Part shown: piece after piece, positions 31,755 through 42,500 of the stretch
How the letters are laid out: each line of letters begins with the position of its first letter
How positions within the stretch are numbered: position 1 is the first letter of the stretch
Assembly: GCA_032718475.1 (NCBI GenBank)
Contig: JAUCBJ010008111.1
Location: 1-54,095 of the forward strand
Direction: 5' to 3'
DNA length: 54,095 nt
From: Nemertoderma westbladi
Taxonomy: Eukaryota > Xenacoelomorpha > Nemertodermatida > Nemertodermatidae
Translations under genes and position numbers: made by a program
Notes under the pieces: generated by a model
What the model was told of the DNA's origin: nothing
The model's input: the letters and a program-made list of their open reading frames with translations, nothing else
Database searches by the model: none

Positions 31755-34700
31755 AAATAGATGGAATTATAGGATTTGGGGAAACGAAAACCCACACTCA
31801 ATCGTTGAAAAATCACCCGACTCACCAGGGTACTGGGCAGCCATGGGCAGCCATGTCTCGCCCACGATTAATTGGTCCATACGTTTTTAATACACCAACT
31901 GTTACAAGTGTCAGTTATTTAGATTTGATATCTTCATTATTTGTTCCTCGGTTAGGAATCCATCATAGCGATATTGTGTTCCAGCAAGATGGAGCACCGC
32001 CACACTGAGAACTTATCGTTAGGAAGTTTTGGGCTGTCATTTTAACGGATATTGGATTGGCAGAGATGGACCAGTTCTGTGGCCACCACGCTCCCCGGGA
32101 TGGACCAGTGCTGTGGCCACCACGCTCCCCGGGATGGACCAGTGCTGTGGCCACCACGCTCCCCGGGATGGACAGGGGTGCTGTCGCCACCACGCTCCCC
32201 GGGATTGACCAGTGCTGTGGCCACCACACTCCCCGGGATGGACCAGTGCTGTGGCCACCACGCTCGCCGGGATGGACCAGTGCTGTGGCCACCACGCTCC
32301 CCGGGATGGACCAGTGGTGTGGCCACCACGCTCCCCGGGATGGACCAGTGCTGTGGCCACCACGCTCCCCGGGATGGACCAGTGCTGTGGCCACGACGCT
32401 CTCAGAGATGGACCAGTGCTGTTGCCACCACGCTGCCGGGATTGACCAGTGCTGTGGCCACCACGCTCCCCGGGATGGACCAGTGCTGTGGCCACCACGC
32501 TCGCCGGGATGGACCAGTGCTGTGGCCACCACGCTCCCCGGGATGGACCAGTGGTGTGGCCACCACGCTCCCCGGGATGGACCAGTGCTGTGGCCACCAC
32601 GCTCCCCGGGATGGACCAGTGCTGTGGCCACGACGCTCTCAGAGATGGACCAGTGCTGTGGCCACCACGCTCCCCGGGATGGACCAGTGCTGTGGCCACC
32701 ACGCTCCCCGGGATGGACAGGGGTGCTGTCGCCACCACGCTCTCAGAGATGGACCAGTGCTGTGGCTACCACGCTCCCCGGGATGGACCAGTGCTGTGGC
32801 CACCACGCTCCCCGGGACGGACAGGGGCGCTGTCGCCACCACGCTCCCCGGGACGGACAGGGGCGCTGTCGCCACCACGCTCCCCGGGATTGACCAGTGC
32901 TGTGCCCAACACGCTCCCAGAAATGGACCACTGCTGTGGCCACCACGCTCCCAGAAATGGACCACTGCTGTGGCCACCACGCTCGCCGGGATGGACCAGT
33001 GCTGTGGCCCTACGCTCCCAGAAATGGACCACTGCTGTGGCCACCACGCTCCCCGGGATGGATAAAGTGCTGTGGCCACCACGCTCCCCGGGATGGACCA
33101 GTGCTGTGGCCACCACGCTCCACGGGATGGACCAGTGCTGTGGCCACCACGCTCCCCGGGATGGACCAGTGTTGTGGCCACCACGCTCCCCGGGATGGAC
33201 CATTGCTGTGGCCACTACACTCCCCGGGATGGACCAGTGCTGTGGCCACGACGCTCTCAGAGATGGACCAGTGCTGTGGCCACCACGCTCCCCGGGATGG
33301 ACCAGTGCTGTGGCCACCACGCTCCCCGGGATGGACCAGTGCTGTGGCCACCACGCTCCCCGGGATGGACCAGTGCTGTGGCCACCACGCTCCCCGGGGT
33401 GGACCAGTGCTGATCACCACGCTCCCAGAACTGGACCAGTGCTGTGGCCACCACGCTCGCAGGGATGGACCAGTGCTGTGGCCACCACGCTCCCCGGGAT
33501 GGACCAGTGCTGTGGCCACCACGCTCGCAGGTATGGACCAGTGCTGTGGCCACCACGCTCCACGGATGGACCAGTGCTGTGGCCACCACGCTCCCCGGGA
33601 TGGACCAGTGCTGTGGCCGCCACGCTCCCCGGGATGGACCAGTGCTGTGGCCACCAGGCTCCCCGGGATGGACCAGTGCTGTGGCCACCACGCTCCCCGG
33701 GATGGACCAGTGCTGTGGCCACCACGCTCCCCGGGATGGACCAGTGCTGTGACAACCACGCACCCCGAGATGGCCTAGTGCTGTGGCCACCACGCTCCCC
33801 GGGATGGACCAGTGCTGTGGCCAACACGCTCCCCGGGATGGACCAGTGCTGTGGGCACCACGCTCCCCGGGATGGACCAGTGCTGTGGGCACCATGCTCC
33901 CCGGGATGGACAGGGGTGCTGTCGCCACCACGCTCCCCGGGATTGACCAGTGCTGTGGCCACCACACTCCCCGGGATGGACCAGTGCTGTGGCCACCACG
34001 CTCGCCGGGATGGACCAGTGCTGTGGCCACCACGCTCCCCGGGATGGACCAGTGGTGTGGCCACCACGCTCCCCGGGATGGACCAGTGCTGTGGCCACCA
34101 CGCTCCCCGGGATGGACCAGTGCTGTGGCCACGACGCTCTCAGAGATGGACCAGTGCTGTTGCCACCACGCTCCCCGGGATTGACCAGTGCTGTGGCCAC
34201 CACGCTCCCCGGGATGGACCAGTGCTGTGGCCACCACGCTCGCCGGGATGGACCAGTGCTGTGGCCACCACGCTCCCCGGGATGGACCAGTGGTGTGGCC
34301 ACCACGCTCCCCGGGATGGACCAGTGCTGTGGCCACCACGCTCCCCGGGATGGACCAGTGCTGTGGCCACGACGCTCTCAGAGATGGACCAGTGCTGTGG
34401 CCACCACGCTCCCCGGGATGGACCAGTGCTGTGGCCACCACGCTCCCCGGGATGGACAGGGGTGCTGTCGCCACCACGCTCTCAGAGATGGACCAGTGCT
34501 GTGGCTACCACGCTCCCCGGGATGGACCAGTGCTGTGGCCACCACGCTCCCCGGGACGGACAGGGGCGCTGTCGCCACCACGCTCCCCGGGATTGACCAG
34601 TGCTGTGCCCAACACGCTCCCAGAAATGGACCACTGCTGTGGCCACCACGCTCCCAGAAATGGACCACTGCTGTGGCCACCACGCTCGCCGGGATGGACC

Positions 34701-35776
34701 AGTGCTGTGGCCCTACGCTCCCAGAAATGGACCACTGCTGTGGCCACCACGCTCCCCGGGATGGATAAAGTGCTGTGGCCACCACGCTCCCCGGGATGGA
34801 CCAGTGCTGTGGCCACCACGCTCCACGGGATGGACCAGTGCTGTGGCCACCACGCTCCCCGGGATGGACCAGTGTTGTGGCCACCACGCTCCCCGGGATG
34901 GACCATTGCTGTGGCCACTACGCTCCCCGGGATGGACCAGTGCTGTGGCCACGACGCTCTCAGAGATGGACCAGTGCTGTGGCCACCACGCTCCCCGGGA
35001 TGGACCAGTGCTGTGGCCACCACGCTCCCCGGGATGGACCAGTGCTGTGGCCACCACGCTCCCCGGGATGGACCAGTGCTGTGGCCACCACGCTCCCCGG
35101 GGTGGACCAGTGCTGATCACCACGCTCCCAGAACTGGACCAGTGCTGTGGCCACCACGCTCGCAGGGATGGACCAGTGCTGTGGCCACCACGCTCCCCGG
35201 GATGGACCAGTGCTGTGGCCACCACGCTCGCAGGTATGGACCAGTGCTGTGGCCACCACGCTCCACGGATGGACCAGTGCTGTGGCCACCACGCTCCCCG
35301 GGATGGACCAGTGCTGTGGCCGCCACGCTCCCCGGGATGGACCAGTGCTGTGGCCACCACGCTCCCCGGGATGGACCAGTGCTGTGGCCACCACGCTCCC
35401 CGGGATGGACCAGTGCTGTGGCCACCACGCTCCCCGGGATGGACCAGTGCTGTGGGCACCACGCTCCCCGGGATGGACCAGTGCTGTGGGCACCATGCTC
35501 CCCGGGATGGACCAGTGCTGTGGCCACCACGCTTCCAGGGATGGACCAGTTCTGTGGCCACCACGCTCCCCGGACCTGACACCTTGCGATTTCTATTTAT
35601 GGGGAATTAAGAACTTAGTTTATATCCAACCGAGTGAATCCTTGGCCCAACTTCGTCCTGCTATTACTGAAGCCTTCAACCGAATACCGAAAGCCCACCT
35701 TCAGAGATCCTTCGCAGAAATGATGAGAAGACAAGAAAAAGTGCAGAAAATGGGATGTGGCCATATAGAGATTTAA
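31755..35776 (+). pseudogene. Mariner-like transposase, 3' half, with in-gene minisatellite
   Basis: Begins at RIWGNENPHSIVEK (about 31771), then after a frame change GPYVFNTPTVTSVSYL and VFQQDGAPPH (31982-32008), the second catalytic Asp block. A TGA at 32006-32008 and another frame change follow. WIGRDGPVLWPPRSP begins near 32053. The reading then enters 103 or so repeats of a 34-bp unit. The gene resumes at 35574 as DLTPCDFYLWG, the third catalytic Asp block, and runs to the TAA at 35774-35776 after GHIEI. Both flanks are therefore one split transposase of the IS630/mariner type. The N-terminal half is missing. Confidence 0.85.
32065..35573 (+). repeat. 34-bp minisatellite inside the transposase
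   Basis: Unit: GATGGACCAGTGCTGTGGCC followed by ACCACGCTCCCCGG, 34 bases, about 103 copies over 3509 bp. The first (32065-32098) and last (35540-35573) units carry TT in CAGTTCTG, whereas nearly all inner units have CAGTGCTG. One unit corresponds exactly to the transposase codons between R and D of the WPPRSPD block, so the array arose by amplification in place. Variants of 33, 34 and 36 bp occur. Several higher-order blocks are present: about 238 bp (7 units) and about 1.70-1.74 kb. The long ORFs in all frames here are artefacts of the 34-base period. Confidence 0.95.
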
Positions 35777-36238
35777 AAATAGCTACCGATACAATCTCTT
35801 AGATTACAATTACATTACAATTATTCCAGGTTTATATTTCGTCACAGGGCATCATTTATTCTTTAATGCTAGTGTATGTATGAATACATACAGATTTGTA
35901 TTGATTGGTTTATATGTATACTTTATTTGTTTGTCAGATTAGTATGTTGAATATTGGCCCCAAATAAATTGTAATAAAATAAATAAACAAAAATAAATAA
36001 GCTTGATGACCAAAGTTCCTCGAATTTGAACCTTTCATGACAAACAAGCAATGTTCATGACCATATAATCGTCCAAATAGCGCATTACCTATTTAATCGG
36101 TCTCTAAGCTTCACCTATGTATGTAGAAAATCTGGCTTTTGAATTCAATTAGCTGTATCTTGTTTCCATGACAACGTTGTGCCTCCAAACACAGACCAAA
36201 ATCTAAGTTAGAAAATTGGCTTTAAATTGATATAAAAT
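35777..36238 (+). mobile_element. 3' end and inverted repeat of the mariner-like element
   Basis: Follows the transposase stop. 36136-36238 is the reverse complement of 5395-5500 near the other mariner terminus (shared phrase AACGTTGT and the block TCTAAGTTAGAAAATTGGC), so it is the subterminal inverted repeat. The CAGGGTGTCCC tip itself is missing after 36238. Confidence 0.65.
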
Positions 36239-36379
36239 ACTTGATTAAATTAATAAAACACATTAGGTTGTTTGGACAATTTAGCATTTAATTCACGCAG
36301 ACAATGCAAAATTCAGAGTATTTTTCAACTAGTGATTAATAACTGAGTATAATTAAACATTGTCAATACTGATAATTCA

Positions 36380-36738
36380 GACGATGGTCAGCTATGGCGG
36401 CGTCTCAAAAGGATCAAAATCATAACAATTACTGCAGTACTTAATATAATATAGTAAGATAATATAATATTCTATGTAAATATTTAAATCACACATGAAA
36501 ATATTTTAATCACTCATGAAAATATTTAAATCACTTATGACAATATTTAAATTTCTTATTTAAAAATATAATAATATTTAAAAGGATGTCCAAATGTTAT
36601 TGCGGCAATAACAATTGGACATCTTTTAAATATTTCATGAGTGATTTAAATATTTACATACACTATTATATTATTTCAAATTACTGCAGTAATATGTTAT
36701 GATTTTGATCCTTTTGAGACGCCATAGTCAGCCATCAC
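36380..36738. mobile_element. Hairpin MITE, about 360 bp
   Basis: GGCGTCTCAAAAGGATCAAA (left, about 36395) is matched by its reverse complement near 36701-36720, and pairing extends inward through ATCATAACA and TACTGCAGTA and outward through the GATGG.CAGCTATGG flanks. The centre has its own hairpin (GATGTCCAA...TTGGACATC, about 36585-36625). No coding capacity. Target duplication not clear. Confidence 0.7.
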
Positions 36739-37042
36739 CAACATTCACTTACTGGTTTCACAAACCCTTTAGCTGACCATTGTTCACTGACTGTAACTTA
36801 TCGCTTCCATTCTATACCTACCTCCATACCACATACAGCAGATCCCCACCCACAAGGAGGGCTCCACTGCCGTGACCATGTACCCCACTTTAATGGATTT
36901 CTCCGGTCAACCTCAGAAGTAAAATCGAATTCCGCCATTCTGATCTCTTTTATGGCTCCGTAATTGTGTCGATTGCTAAACAATGACAAAATAATTAGTA
37001 AATGAATTGGAGTTGAGCTGTAAATCATGTGCAACTTAAGAC
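36739..37042. other. Unassigned sequence
   Basis: No gene or repeat recognised. Confidence 0.4.
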
Positions 37043-37195
37043 TGCCTATTCAATAGAAGTGGATTAGGTGGGAGTTTGAGTGTCAGGGGCAAGTGGCTGA
37101 GCTGGTTAGCGCTACTGATCTACTGATGAGTCCTGATAGGCTGAAACGTACGTATAGCGCTGGTTCAACCCCCGGTGACGTGCTTCCTCACTTTT
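37043..37195 (+). mobile_element. tRNA-like SINE, copy 2, carrying a hammerhead-like motif
   Basis: Homologous to 1478-1622 on the other strand. A-box-like TGGCTGAGCTGG (37094-37105) and B-box-like GGTTCAACCCC (37162-37172) give a pol III promoter pattern. Between them, where a tRNA has its anticodon arm, sits a hammerhead-ribozyme-like core. Schistosome Sm-alpha elements are a known precedent for tRNA-related SINEs with hammerheads. The 3' limit is estimated. Confidence 0.65.
37108..37161 (+). ncRNA. Hammerhead ribozyme-like motif
   Basis: Conserved core strands CUGAUGA (37123-37129) and GAAAC (37143-37147), followed by a minimal stem III and the cleavage triplet GUA (37152-37154). Stem I: CUA (37120-37122) pairs with UAG (37155-37157), then AGCG (37108-37111) pairs with CGCU (37158-37161), leaving an 8-nt bulge. 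Stem II: GUCC (37130-37133) against GGCU (37139-37142) with loop UGAUA gives two C-G pairs, one G-U and one U-C mismatch, so it is weaker than the canonical GUCC/GGAC. The bulge is a direct repeat of CTACTGAT (37112-37119 and 37120-37127). Activity is uncertain. Confidence 0.6.
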
Positions 37196-37666
37196 CCATT
37201 TTTGAACAAAACTATAATATTATAAAATAATTAGTTGCAGTTCTAGTATAACATTTATCAAATCATTGTGATTCCAATAAATCATAAATAATATATTCGT
37301 ATGTAATAGTAATAATTGTGTATGTGATAGCTCAGGCCATGGTCACTGGTTACAATTGATCGCGTTGTTTTGTGGTCTCCTGGCATTGCATAATTGTAAA
37401 TATCGAGTTCTACAATATATAGCACTGAAGTGGCATTGTAATTATTGGGATTTCGACGCTTTTTATGAATAAATAAATATATGAATCTCAATCATATCGA
37501 TCAAATATCAAACTTCCAACCTCAATTACGAGTTAGATCTCACCTGGTCGTCAATGTTAAGCTTGGCCCAACGACAAAAACATAATAAATAACATAAGAA
37601 AAATGATCTTGTATATACTGTCCGTGTAATAGTTTGAATGAAGATAGTTTCAAACATATCGATTTT
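37196..37666. other. AT-rich sequence, nothing recognised
   Basis: No gene. Ends in a (TA)n run at about 37667-37685. Confidence 0.45.
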
Positions 37667-37689
37667 GAATATATATATATATATAAGCT

Positions 37690-37862
37690 TTCCCACTATT
37701 AGGGCCACCTTTTAAAGGTCCAATGGCCCTTAAATGGCCTTGGGCTTGGAGCAATGGCCCTAATCCTACTACGATGGCCCAAAAGGTACACGTCCTCTTA
37801 GGGCAAATATGGCCCACCTAGAACAAAATGGCCCAATCTAGGCATAATGGCCCAAAATAAAC
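37690..37862 (+). repeat. Dispersed GGCCATT-family repeat, block 1
   Basis: ATGGCCC and close variants occur about ten times. The same phrases build the 90-bp repeats at 43240-43690, 47940-48760, 48900-49060, 49995-50150 and 50820-51000, so this is an outlying, unordered member of that family. Confidence 0.6.
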
Positions 37863-38512
37863 AATTACAAGGAAATTGCCTTTAGTTCTTATGAATTTAA
37901 CTTGCACCCCTAGCGGTAAACAATAGTATTTATTATCAATTTAATTCTACAGCCAAAAATGCCTTTGCAGATATTTTAAAAAATATATATATCTACAATA
38001 ACGCATACAATTCACTTTTGTGTAATTTCTGATTATGAGTTGTACAATAAGTAGTTTTTAGATGATTTTAAGTCTTTCGTTATAGATAATTATTATCACT
38101 TATGACCGACAGTCAAAAACGCGGATGTGATTTCTCGAGTTAATGGCGCAAAGTGACCGGAAACACAAAATATGTGTTTTTTAGATGATTTAAAAAATTA
38201 ATTTATTTAAATTTCAAACATTAGTGGTGGTGTTTTCTACCCAAAACAATAAACAATACCTTTTCACTAATGGTCAATTAGCGCCACTATTTGGATGTCT
38301 CAGCCATTTGAAGATCGAAACTTGTGCAAACAAAATATGTTAAATTGTAAATAACAATACTGTAAATAACAACAGGTTTTAATAAATTCTCACTGACAAG
38401 CGATTAAAATTTGTGCTTTTTTAAGAAATAATGTATGACCGTTCGGTACCTCTAGGAAGGATAACTTATCCCTATTTCGCGTACTATACACTTCATTATT
38501 AACATTTTGTCA
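37863..38512. other. AT-rich sequence, nothing recognised
   Basis: No coding signal and no ordered repeat was recognised between the GGCCATT block and the short inverted repeat at 38513. Confidence 0.45.
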
Positions 38513-38585
38513 TTGGTGGGGGATTAGTTTATAGACTAGCCTAAATACATCTTACGACCCCTACGAATTCCATCCCCCACCAGTA
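38513..38585. repeat. Short inverted repeat
   Basis: TTGGTGGGGGAT at 38513 and its inverse ATCCCCCACCAG at about 38573 form an imperfect stem of about 11 bp around a 50-base loop. Confidence 0.5.
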
Positions 38586-38704
38586 ATTCATATATTGGAG
38601 ACATAAATGTAGACGTTTTGCCTCTTACCCTAATGTAACAATTATCTATAGGCCTATTAAATATATTGTGAATTTTATCCCGTATTAATTAAATCTAATA
38701 ACTA

Positions 38705-38885
38705 TTTACATCATTGTGTGCAAAGTAGCACTTTGCAGCGTTATGACCCGAGTTTATTTATGTACCGAGCGAGCGCAGCGAGGGAGGTTTACATCAATAA
38801 ACAAGGGTCTTTAACACTGAAAAGTGACCTTTGCAAGCAATGATGTATGTAATTTTGTTACATTATGTCAACTTATCAGCGTTCG
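38705..38885. repeat. Palindromic arm flanking the RTE insertion, left
   Basis: Contains an imperfect palindrome (ACATCATTG...CAATGATGT, with the GAGCGAGCGCAGCGAG centre). The block ATTTTGTTACATTATGTCAA at about 38853 and the phrase GCAAAGTAGCACTTTGCAGC at about 38721 recur in inverted or related form at 43118-43195, on the other side of the RTE LINE. The RTE and its leader therefore lie inside an older inverted-repeat element. Confidence 0.6.
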
Positions 38886-39555
38886 GTTTGTGAAGAAAGG
38901 ATTTTATGGTTGCTCATTTATACATTTTAATCATGTACTATATCGAATATAAGTGAAATTTATTAACAGGTACACTGGTACACAGTTTTAATTATACATT
39001 TAAATCTAATTAAAGTTTATTGGAAGTTATCTCCTGCTTGGATGTGATAAATCATTAATCCATCTTGACCAGTCAGGTCAGGTATTCTAGGTCATTGATC
39101 AAGAAAACTTGCCACCTCCATGCAGCATAAAGGAGGTGCCACCTGTAGCTGCATAGACCCTCTTACTAGGGCAAATCTGGTCCTGTAACTAGGACCCCCT
39201 TCGTTCTGGGATAAGGACGCCCTTGGTCCTGGATTAAGGACCCATATATTTGGCTGCAGGGGTATATGGCCTAACCAGGCAGATGGTGATCTACCAATGG
39301 CTGGTTAGGAGTAGAGTGTTCTCATGTCCACTCTGAGGGCACTTCACTGCGACCTGCACCTGGCAGCAAGGGTACAGGGCATGACCCAGCAGATGAGCTG
39401 CAACAGCCAATGGTGGGTCATGTACGCCAGAGTAGATATGGGTGATGGGCCTCATATCTGACTCCATTGCGACACCCACCCTGTGGAATGGCAAACCAGG
39501 GTGTGGTATTTGCCCCGAGAGCTGACTCGGCAAAAAAGCACCCCCAACCCCCACT
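38886..39555 (+). other. RTE upstream region and probable 5' UTR
   Basis: AT-rich to about 39055, then GC-rich non-coding sequence to the ATG at 39556, probably the LINE 5' UTR. Repeated GGACCC / TCCTGG phrases lie at 39180-39245. The second copy of this LINE shares only the last 37 bases before the ATG (39519-39555). Confidence 0.55.
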
Positions 39556-42500
39556 ATGGATTACATTAGCAATGCGGAGGTCCGGCCACTAGAGGCCAGT
39601 GGAATTACCGGACACAATCGGCCTCACAGGCGTCAGTTAACTCCTGACCGGCTGCCTGTCTCACCCCCTACTGGAGAGAGAGCAGCCAACAATTCTTTGA
39701 GTCCCTTTCCTGATGACCTTTCTGGCCCAAACCCTGGGTCACCAGGGAGGCCAGATTGTGATGGGGAGAGGGATTCTGGAGTTGGAGGCTACTCTCATGT
39801 TCCACCCCGACCAACAAAGCCATTGGTGAATCTGAGGCAAGTCACTAGACTAGCCTCAGTAAACACCCTAACACTCGGGTCCCCAATGCGACAAGGTGAG
39901 CTGACTGCCTTGGCAGATAAGCTTTCTCTTAGCGCAGTGGGTGTTCAAGAGCACCGAATGCAGACTGGACAGACTGATGAGGTTCTGATTAAGGACATGG
40001 GGGGCGGTTGGCGACTCGCCCTCGCGTCAGCAGATGATAGTGGCAATGGTGGAATTGGTCTATTGATGAATCCAACTGCACATGCAGCATTGGACAAAAT
40101 AGACCAAATCTCTAACCGCATCATCCGTTGCCACTTCTCATGTTCTGGAAGACTGGCTAAGAAGTTTCCTAAGGTGGTTCTGATTGTGTGCTACTCTCCA
40201 ACTAGTGTTGCCCCTGTAGAGGAGGTGGAAAATTTCTACCACAATCTACAAGCAGCAACTGATGGAGTGGATCAGCATGCATTCTTAACATTCCTGGGAG
40301 ACTTTAATGCAAGTCTGCATCAATCACCTACATCGCCCTGGGTCTATAGCAATAGTGTTAACCGAAATTCTGTCCATCTTCAGGATTTTATCTCTGGAAA
40401 TGGATTGTTTTCGGCTGGAACCCAGTTCAAGAAGCGAACTGGAAAGCTATGGACTCATAGTGGACCCAGTGGTCACAAGTCCCAGATAGACCATATTCTG
40501 TTTCGTAGGAAATACAGGAGCTCTATACAAGACTGTAATGCATTTACACTTCGACCCTTCTCCAGTGATCACCGCCTTATTGTGGCCAAGGTAAGACTTA
40601 GTCTGCGTGCTAGCAGAACAACGAAATCTGCCTTGCCACGGCATGACTGGTCCTCTCTGTTGCAACAGCCAAGTGTGAGATCCAGCTTCACACTACAGCT
40701 GAGCAACAGGTATGAGGCTCTTGCCTCTGAGGCGGCAGATCACTGTGAGGGCTATACTGCCTTTACAGAAGCAGTTAAGTTAGCAGCTGCAGAAACAGTT
40801 CCTGTATACCCTCGAAACAGGAAAAGGGCCCCCTGGACTGACAACAAAATTCAGAAGTGCCGAAATGACCTTCATAAGGCGCAGAAAGAGTCCCGACTCA
40901 AACAGACTTCAGCGGCCAAGAATGCAGTTAAAGCTGCATCTAGGTCCCTGAACAGGCAGTACTCTGTTAATCTACAGGAGCTAATAAACCAACAGGTTGA
41001 TGCCATCAATGATGCTGACGACAGCAGGCAATCATCCCAGGCATGGAAATCGATCAATCTGCTTACTGGGCGGAAAAGCCAACCAACCACCAAGGTTAAG
41101 GCTGAATCACCAGCCGATCGCCTCAATGGTTGGAAAGCCCACTTTGAAAAGCTCCTCAATAATGACAGGGTATTGCCTGATAACTTTATAGAAGTAAAAG
41201 TGTCTGAGTCTGTACTCCCAGATATTCCCATTGGCGATATCTCCTATGCAGAAGTGAAGGCTGCTGCAAAGAGCATTAAGACCAATCGTGCCAGTGGAGT
41301 AGATGGTGTTCCCCCTGAGGTCTTTAAAATACCTGAGTGTTTAAAGCTCATCTATCCCATCATAGTAGACATGTACCGTACAACAAGAGTCCCACAAGAA
41401 ATGAAAACAAATAAGTTGGTGCCAGTTCCCAAGAAGGGCAACCTAACACTCTATGGTTCTTTTCGGGGAATCTCATTGATCTCGATTGCTGCAAAACTAT
41501 ACAATAGAATTCTATTAAATCGCATCAGGGATCCCATTGAGAGACTGCTACGTGGAAATCAGAATGGGTTCCGTAAAGGTCGTGGGACCATGGAGCCCAT
41601 TTTGGCACTTAGAAGGATAATTGAAGAGTTATCAAAAAAGAAAGACAGGCATCTGGCTGTTATCTTTGTTGACTTCTTCAAGGCCTTTGATTCAGTCTCT
41701 CGCTCACGTATGTTCAGCATACTTTCATTATATGGGATTCCTGATGAAATTATTGCAGCAATCAGATCAGTATACGATGGTTCAACAACATTTGTGTCTA
41801 CTGTTGACGGTGACACAGAACCATTTGAAGTGTTATGGGGCGTCCTCCAAGGAGACACACTTGCACCATTCTTGTTCATTATTGTGGTTGACTATGTTCT
41901 ACGCATGTCCTTAGATCATCATAATGATGATGGGGTGATGATAACTCCACCTACTGGCTCCAGAAGTCGAGGAAATCCTGCCAAGTACCTAACTGATCTA
42001 GACTTTGCTGATGACTTAGGAGTACTCTCAGAATCATTAGAGGGAGCCCAGCGGCTCCTCAGCTCATTAGAACATGCTGCTTCTAGTGTTGGTCTTTTTA
42101 TTAACTCCAGAAAGACCAAAATTCTGACAGTTAACTTTGAAAGTCCTCAGCAAGTCTCTGATCGGATGAGCATAAGCTCAAAGGATGGTATGCTTGAGCA
42201 TGTGGACGACTTCTGTTACCTGGGATCATGGATCCGGAAGTCAGGTGAGGACCTTCGAATACGTAAGGGAAAGGCATGGGCAGCCTTGAATAGGCTTTCC
42301 AGGATTTGGAAGTCACCTAGAATTAATCGGAAACTTAAGGTCCGATTATTTAGAGCAGCAGTAGTTCCAGTACTCCTCTACGGGAGTCCATGCTGGGCTC
42401 TAACTGCTGAGGACACCAAATCTCTGGATGGCACATTCACAAGAATGCTACGCCGGGTACATTGTGTCAAGTACAATGCACACATCTCCAACCAGACACT

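Noticed and set aside
32065-35573. CRISPR-like array
   Set aside because: Direct repeats are head-to-tail without unique spacers and derive from transposase codons; the genome is eukaryotic.
32052-35610. Very long ORFs (up to 715 codons) on both strands
   Set aside because: They follow from a 34-bp repeat lacking stops in any frame. The peptide is a frame-cycling repeat, and the flanks show a broken transposase instead.
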